This document shows positions 8,411-13,026 of a stretch of 13,026 nt of DNA, piece after piece; the stretch's first letter is position 1, and every line of letters begins with the position of its first letter. The stretch lies in the NCBI GenBank assembly GCA_034696485.1, contig JAQIWT010001020.1, positions 1 through 13,026 on the forward strand, given 5' to 3'. This DNA comes from Isohypsibius dastychi. Its lineage: Eukaryota > Tardigrada > Eutardigrada > Parachela > Isohypsibiidae. The notes under the pieces were generated by a model. It ran no database searches and was not told the origin of the DNA. It worked only from the letters and a program-made list of their open reading frames with translations. Both the position numbers and the translations under genes were made by a program.

Positions 8411-10083
8411 TTATAACAATCCTAAACGTGCCAGAGAAATGTTCTGGCGATGTTGCACGATTTCCCACCAAGTATCATGTACACCTTGAAATAAACAATG
8501 ACAGAAATCAGTCTCACATGAATGACATCAGAGTTGCAAAACTGTTTGAACTCACCTCTTCTGACTAGACCCTGCTGAATGTAACGGATATATGTGAAGA
8601 AATCGCACACAGTGGTCACCTAAAACGAAAAGGAGACGTAGAAGCCAGAAGTTCAGACCATGGCATTGATTAAACATGTCCTCACCCTATTCCTGGCAAA
8701 AGTGGATAGCGGGTACCACACATCTTCGTCGTTTAGTTTCATTCTGTAGAAGCACATTCTAGGAGCAAGAGACAGCGAGCAAGTTCTACAAAACAAGAAG
8801 ACATCGACTGTATTATAACGGTAACAAATACAGCAGCAGTCCCTCACTTGGCAAAAGGCTTATATTTCGATCCTTCCTCAATACATATCATATTATTTTC
8901 GACCGCCAGCAAAGTCTTCATTGCTAACTACAACGAAGAATTACTCTAAACGATTAAGGCAAACGTTCCGAACTAACCTCAACTGCACCAAACTCAAATG
9001 CCGGTAAAATATCTTGCTCGTAAATCCTCCGAATTAAAGCATGCTCTCGGCTAAGCGACGGTTTCTCCCTCCATGATACAAATTCGCGGTGAACAATCGG
9101 GTCAGTCTGAAATAATGGCACTTACGATAGTGTGAAAAACTGCGCCAAAAACTCACCTCTTTGCGGACAACGCCAGCCGAGTCAGGGGAAGATTGAACCG
9201 GAATAATTTTAGGAGGATCACATAACTCATCTTTCTTCCGGAACCACTGAATAACGCTAGAAACCGACAAAAAATCATCCTTTTCTGGATTCTGCATTGT
9301 ACTTTCCAGAATATGCAGCCTAGTTGAACGAGATGGCAGCAAGTTTGTTTTGGAAGCAGCATGGTCGCGTCTGTAGGCAGCTTCTGTCATCAGACCTTCC
9401 AGCTGAAAGAGACCAATGTCAAGGATGAAATTCATTCTGTTCTTCGAAGGTCATCGGCTAACTTTCATATTCGCTTCAAGCAGCGCTTTTTCTGCTTTTT
9501 GCCGTGCGAGTTTTTCTTCATTCACCATTCGCGTAGCTTCCTGCGAAAATGCGAAACTTGTTTAACATCCTGTACCTGACCAATTCAAAGCTCGGATACA
9601 ACATGTCTGACCTCGAAAAGAGATGCAGCTAATTCCTCGACTTCCGTGCTCACCTGGAACCAACAATCAAACAATGTGCTGATGGAAATGATAATAAACT
9701 CAAAATGAAGATTTTGGACTGACCCGATCTCGAAACCCATGTAGTTTACTACATTCGATGTCCTTCAAATTCAGTTCTTTTTGAAGCCTGTCAAGTTGTT
9801 CAGACAGAATTAATTCGGTTTGCTGCTTGCCATCCGTCAACGGAGCAATCGGTGCAGAATCCTCGAGGTTACGCCTGAACATCTCAAACTGGTAATTCTG
9901 TCAATACCATAAAGGAGCCAGAACTTACGCGTTTGCATTTTGATCTGCATCAAGAAATTTGCCAATTGTAGTTTTCAATTTCCGGCCCTGGTCATCTTTC
10001 TCCTCGACTATTTCCTCTCGGATGTAGTCTCCTGCTTCTTCCTCCAGGAGCAAAGGCATGTGGTCAGGCACGGGATTGTTCAT
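8411..10083 (-). CDS. RAB3IP: Rabin8/GRAB-type Sec2-domain Rab guanine-nucleotide exchange factor, complete
   Basis: Rabin8 family proteins activate Rab8/Rab10/Rab3 in exocytosis, ciliary and neurite membrane traffic through a coiled-coil Sec2 domain. Ten exons join in phase: 9929-10083, 9724-9874, 9612-9653, 9463-9540, 9157-9402, 8978-9106, 8848-8927, 8686-8785, 8556-8619 and 8411-8484, giving 372 residues (human GRAB 382). An acidic N-terminus (LLLEEEAGDYIREEIVEEKD) precedes the Sec2 coiled coil at about 75-160. That coil contains QKELNLKDIECSKL and the exchange motif ELAASLFEEATRMV (109-122), where the human proteins have ELTASLFEEAHKMV. The C-terminal domain follows: DPIVHREFVSWR, IRRIYEQDILP, then TVCDFFTYIRYIQQGLV, nearly identical to human, and WWEIVQHRQNISLARLGLL at the end. 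The ATG at 10083 is the first in frame after the upstream gene's stop. An extra 5' exon cannot be ruled out. Confidence 0.93.
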
Positions 10084-10148
10084 TTCTCGATTATCGAAAT
10101 TGATATCACAAGCTCGGCCTTGTCGCGAGCATCGCGGCCACGAATTTC

Positions 10149-10604
10149 TCAATTTGGGAAAATGACATTGAATAAAGGATCCTGTTGGCGATAATCTCCC
10201 TTTTCAAACCGTACGATGGCTGTAGAATCAACCCAGTGTCGTTCTTGAACTCCGCATGAGATTGCTTAGAAGCATATTCGATATGAAATAGGAAGATAAT
10301 TTTTAGTAACGCTGAATTCGATGATTGTTTACCAACATTGAAATGGAAAGAGTCATTTTCAAAGGCGAATAGACTTTCATGCTGAGAAGCAGTCCCCCTT
10401 TATGCGAGCGGTAGCCCATACGCCCTTCACGGTCAGCGGTAGCGGTCCCAAAACTTCGAAGTGCCGTATTTGAACCGACCCAAATGAAGATGAACGGATA
10501 TCTGTTCCTGGCGAGTCGACTTTTAGTTCGATTCGGTACATCAAAGCCAGAGGTAACAAGATGGAACATAACAAAAGAACAAGAAAACGGCCAAAACATC
10601 TCAT
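10149..10604 (-). CDS. Unrecognised small signal-anchor or secreted protein, 115 aa
   Basis: Three exons (10422-10604, 10333-10381 and 10149-10264) join in phase to give 115 residues. The introns are very short (40 and 68 bases). The N-terminus MRCFGRF is followed by a hydrophobic segment LVLLLCSILLPLALM (8-22), a signal peptide or type II anchor. A soluble part with beta-strand-like blocks follows: FGSVQIRHFEVLGPLPLTVKG, then ESLFAFENDSFHFNVG, then HWVDSTAIVRFEKGDYRQQD, ending NVIFPN. One luminal cysteine is visible (ISCGV). Coding is supported by consistent phases over three exons and by an in-frame TGA just before the ATG. I recognise no family. It sits 13 bases after the RBM28 stop and 65 bases before the Rabin8 ATG, so it is probably co-transcribed with both. 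A role in the secretory pathway is only an inference from the anchor. Confidence 0.7.
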
Positions 10605-10617
10605 TCAGAAGCTGTGA
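10605..10617 (-). promoter_or_regulatory. 13-base intercistronic gap with candidate trans-splice acceptor
   Basis: Read on the minus strand, the RBM28 stop is TGATCACAG then CTTCTGA then the next ATG. The CACAG offers an AG acceptor directly after the stop codon, seven bases before the following start. There is no room for a promoter. This would suit an operon processed by spliced-leader addition, but the site lacks a strong pyrimidine tract. Confidence 0.35.
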
Positions 10618-12966
10618 TCATTCGTCAAACCACCGAGAGCCACTTTTCGCTTGTAAATCCTCGTTATGCTGCAACTGTATCTTAGATTTGTATTTTTTAA
10701 CCATAGCTGAAAAGTCATCCTCCTTTTCGACTTCTTTCAGCTTCCGCTTCTTACTGGGTTTCTCCTTCGGTTTCTGAAATACCAACATGAGATCAAAGTG
10801 ACCTCCGGGTGGAAAGAGTCGGTTCTCACCATCTTTTTGGAGTTTTCTTCTTTTGGATAAACTTCCACCCGCTCATTGGGATATCGGTCAACGGCATCAG
10901 TCTTTGCAGCAACCCGATTACCTGACCTTTGCTCTTTTTGAAACCTGTCCTTCGCGTTTCCGTTTTTTGTCACAATCAAATTCTTCGATTTAGGCTTATC
11001 GGCTGGAAGGTCCTTTCTCTGACCTTTCTCGGATTTCTGATTACTGGTTTTTGCATTTTTCCCTTCCGGCGGTTTTTGCTGTGATCTTAGCATATTCAGT
11101 TTCGCCTGGTGAAACATTCATAAATAACCCATGAAACCTCTTGAATCAAAACTTACCTGACTGTGTTCCAGCCTGGTTTTCTTTTTCAGCAATGCAGCTT
11201 TGTTTTCCACAGCAAATTCGACAATAGGTCGCTAGAAGCAAAAACGTTGGAACTCTCAGTCAAGTCAACTCCTCACCACAAATTACCCTCTCATCGGTGA
11301 AGATTTCTGGATTATTATTCAACTCCTTTAGCGCTTTTATTGCATCATCAGGGTGAGTAAATTCCACAAAACCGTAGCCAAGAGACTTCCCTCTTTTATC
11401 TGGGTCAGCTGACTTTTTATCTTGGATAACAAGGCACTGGAAAGTAAGCAATTAGCGGGCGGCCATAAATTGTTATTTAGCAAATGTACCTCTTTGATTC
11501 TGTATTTGTTGACTTCTGCGGCATTCATAAAGAGCTCTTTCAGTTTATGGTTATCAACTGATTTCGGGAGGTTATGAACTGAGAGACGAGTCGACGAAAC
11601 GAACATGTGAAGATTTTTCAATGCCTCGATTTTTTTCTTGTCCAACTGGAAAAAAGTTTCTCTTTGAGAAAAAACGGGATGAAACAATGCAACGGGTACT
11701 TACGGCAGCTCGCTTTCTTTCATCGTTCTGGGACATGGGAGGGGCAGCATCGTCTTTCCGAACACCTGAATAATCAGTCTCAATTTACTGTTATAAACAA
11801 TTGACGAGGCGAAGCTTACGTGATTCATGTAATAAATACAAGTTTCTGGCGTCCTTTTTTGGCTTTTCAGTTTGATTCTTTTCCGTTTTTCGCCTCTGCT
11901 TGGGAGTTTCAGCGAAACAACAAATAAGATCACGGTCGTCCATCTTTAAGCCTCCACCAGATTCGGACTGCCGCAGAGCACGGAGTGCATCCTCTTTATC
12001 AATGAACTGCACAAAACCGCTTCCTAAACCAAGAATTCCCACACTCAATATCTCATACCCTTATGCATAAGACGCAAAATCACCTTTCGAATGTCCCGAA
12101 TCCGCATGAAAGCAAACACGTGCATATTTCACGACTCCGAACTTCTTGAAAAACTGTATCAAATCGTCTTCTGCTGCCGTGAACGGCAGATTACTACAAA
12201 GTCGCAATGTCGATGGTTCAAAAAAACTGAGGAAAAAACGGGAACTTACCGGACGAAAAGTGTTCGGCCTTCGTCAACATCACTTGGCATTTTGGGCGTC
12301 CTCGGTTTCTTCTTCCTCTTCGGTTCGGTACCTATACAATTTTTCACAATTAAAAAAGTGGTGATGACTTCGAAGCAATGTGGCTGACCATCTTCCTCGT
12401 CATCTCCAGAAAGCGAAGAACCTTCCGGCTCGCTTTCGATATCGGTTTCTGGTTCCGAAAGGTCACTCTCTAAATCGACATCTGCTTTCACATCCGCTGG
12501 TTCGGTCTTGATATCATCTTCTTCGTCTGAGTCCGCATCCTCTTCTGCCTTCAGAACCTCTTCCTGAGACACTAAACACAAGACTTGACCAAGATTACTG
12601 GAGACAAGGAGTGCTACTCACCTTGCGAAGCTTTTGCCTCTTCGTAGCGGCTTTTAGCTACAGCCCAGTCGACGGCAATGGGACGACCTTATGAACGGAA
12701 TATCATCAGACTACGATGAAATAAAGATGAAATACGACATACCTTTCAGATTTGTGGCATTAAACATTTTTATAGCCGTTTCCGCAGCATAAATGGACTG
12801 GAATTGCACGAACCCGAAACCTCTCATGTTACCATCTAGGAACAAATGATGTCAGACGATAAAACCAGATAACAGACTGCAGCCTTGTACCATTCTTTCT
12901 CGGAATTCTGACTTCAGTTATTTTTCCGCATTTTCCCATTAATAGCTGCAAGTCGTTCTCCTTCGT
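10618..12966 (-). CDS. RBM28: RBM28 (Nop4 family) nucleolar RNA-binding protein, 5' end outside window
   Basis: RBM28/Nop4 is a nucleolar protein with several RRM domains needed for 60S ribosome assembly and linked to spliceosomal snRNPs. Thirteen exons join in phase: 12891-12966, 12743-12835, 12622-12687, 12389-12571, 12250-12331, 12084-12193, 11820-12023, 11704-11765, 11490-11645, 11287-11436, 11157-11231, 10830-11105 and 10618-10773. They give 562 residues. Order: the end of an RRM with RNP1 MRGFGFVQF and IAVDWAVAKSRYEEAK; a strongly acidic linker (EEDADSDEEDD and on); an RRM with RNP2 TLFVRNLPF and SGFVQFIDKEDALRAL; the family block ARNLYLLHES; an RRM with STRLSVHNLPKSVD and RNP1 SLGYGFVEF; then NNNPEIFTDERRPIVEFAVE. 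A lysine-rich tail ends SGSRWFDE, like the family's KWFD end. The missing N-terminus would hold the first RRM and part of the second. The ORF reads through one short intron (12332-12388). Confidence 0.95.
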
Positions 12967-13026
12967 CTGTAATGAGTCAAAATTTGTCGTTAGCACTCTA
13001 TGTAATGTCTCTTGTAGATATTATTT

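Noticed and set aside
9925-10194. Plus-strand ORF opposite the Rabin8 first exon and the small gene's last exon
   Set aside because: The minus strand carries phase-consistent coding exons; the plus frame is a shadow.
10303-10599. 98-codon minus-strand ORF as the protein between RBM28 and Rabin8
   Set aside because: The alternative frame starting at 10604 gives a clean signal anchor and three exons in phase to a stop at 10149; the long unspliced frame crosses both short introns.
1-13026. tRNA, rRNA, CRISPR, phage or bacterial defence features
   Set aside because: No cloverleaf, rRNA core, regular repeat-spacer array or prokaryotic gene was seen; all recognised genes are spliced animal genes.

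Overview
This window is spliced eukaryotic DNA from a small-bodied, compact-genome animal. It carries metazoan genes (parvin, TMIE, a JNK-type MAP-kinase phosphatase, Rabin8). Introns are mostly 40-160 bases with GT..AG ends, the spacing between genes is very tight, and there is one non-autonomous DNA transposon. The style fits an ecdysozoan, most simply a nematode outside the Caenorhabditis group because the acceptors are not the strict TTTTCAG form. This placement is an inference; a tardigrade or other compact invertebrate is not excluded. No bacterial, viral or CRISPR features were seen. Gene models were built by hand: exons were joined where GT/AG borders, codon phase and remembered family motifs all agreed. 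No alignment could be run.

Left block, minus strand (1-3292). A parvin gene (N-terminus and first CH domain, nine exons, running off the left edge) lies downstream of a four-exon gene that looks like SWSAP1, the RecA-fold partner of the SWIM-domain recombination factor. A short plus-strand ORF sits inside the long first intron of parvin; it is reported only as a possibility.

Middle block, plus strand (3673-8307). A short TMIE gene (transmembrane channel subunit of hair-cell-type mechanotransduction) starts head-to-head with SWSAP1, about 0.4 kb away. An 800-base pogo/Tigger-like MITE with TA target duplication and internal near-palindromic repeats follows. Then about 1.1 kb without a clear coding gene leads to a complete seven-exon dual-specificity phosphatase of the DUSP8/DUSP16/VHP-1 type, with a poly(A) signal.

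Right block, minus strand (8411-13026). Three genes are packed tail to head: RBM28 (Nop4 family, ribosome biogenesis, 5' end outside the window), a small unrecognised signal-anchor protein whose ATG lies 13 bases after the RBM28 stop, and a complete ten-exon Rabin8/Sec2 Rab guanine-nucleotide exchange factor whose ATG lies 65 bases after the small gene's stop. This spacing suggests a polycistronic unit resolved by trans-splicing. Rabin8 and the phosphatase converge across about 0.3 kb.

The most notable items are the three-gene array with almost no intercistronic DNA, the unrecognised 115-residue protein inside it, the SWSAP1-like protein without a Walker A motif, and stop-free introns of 3n length inside the phosphatase and RBM28.
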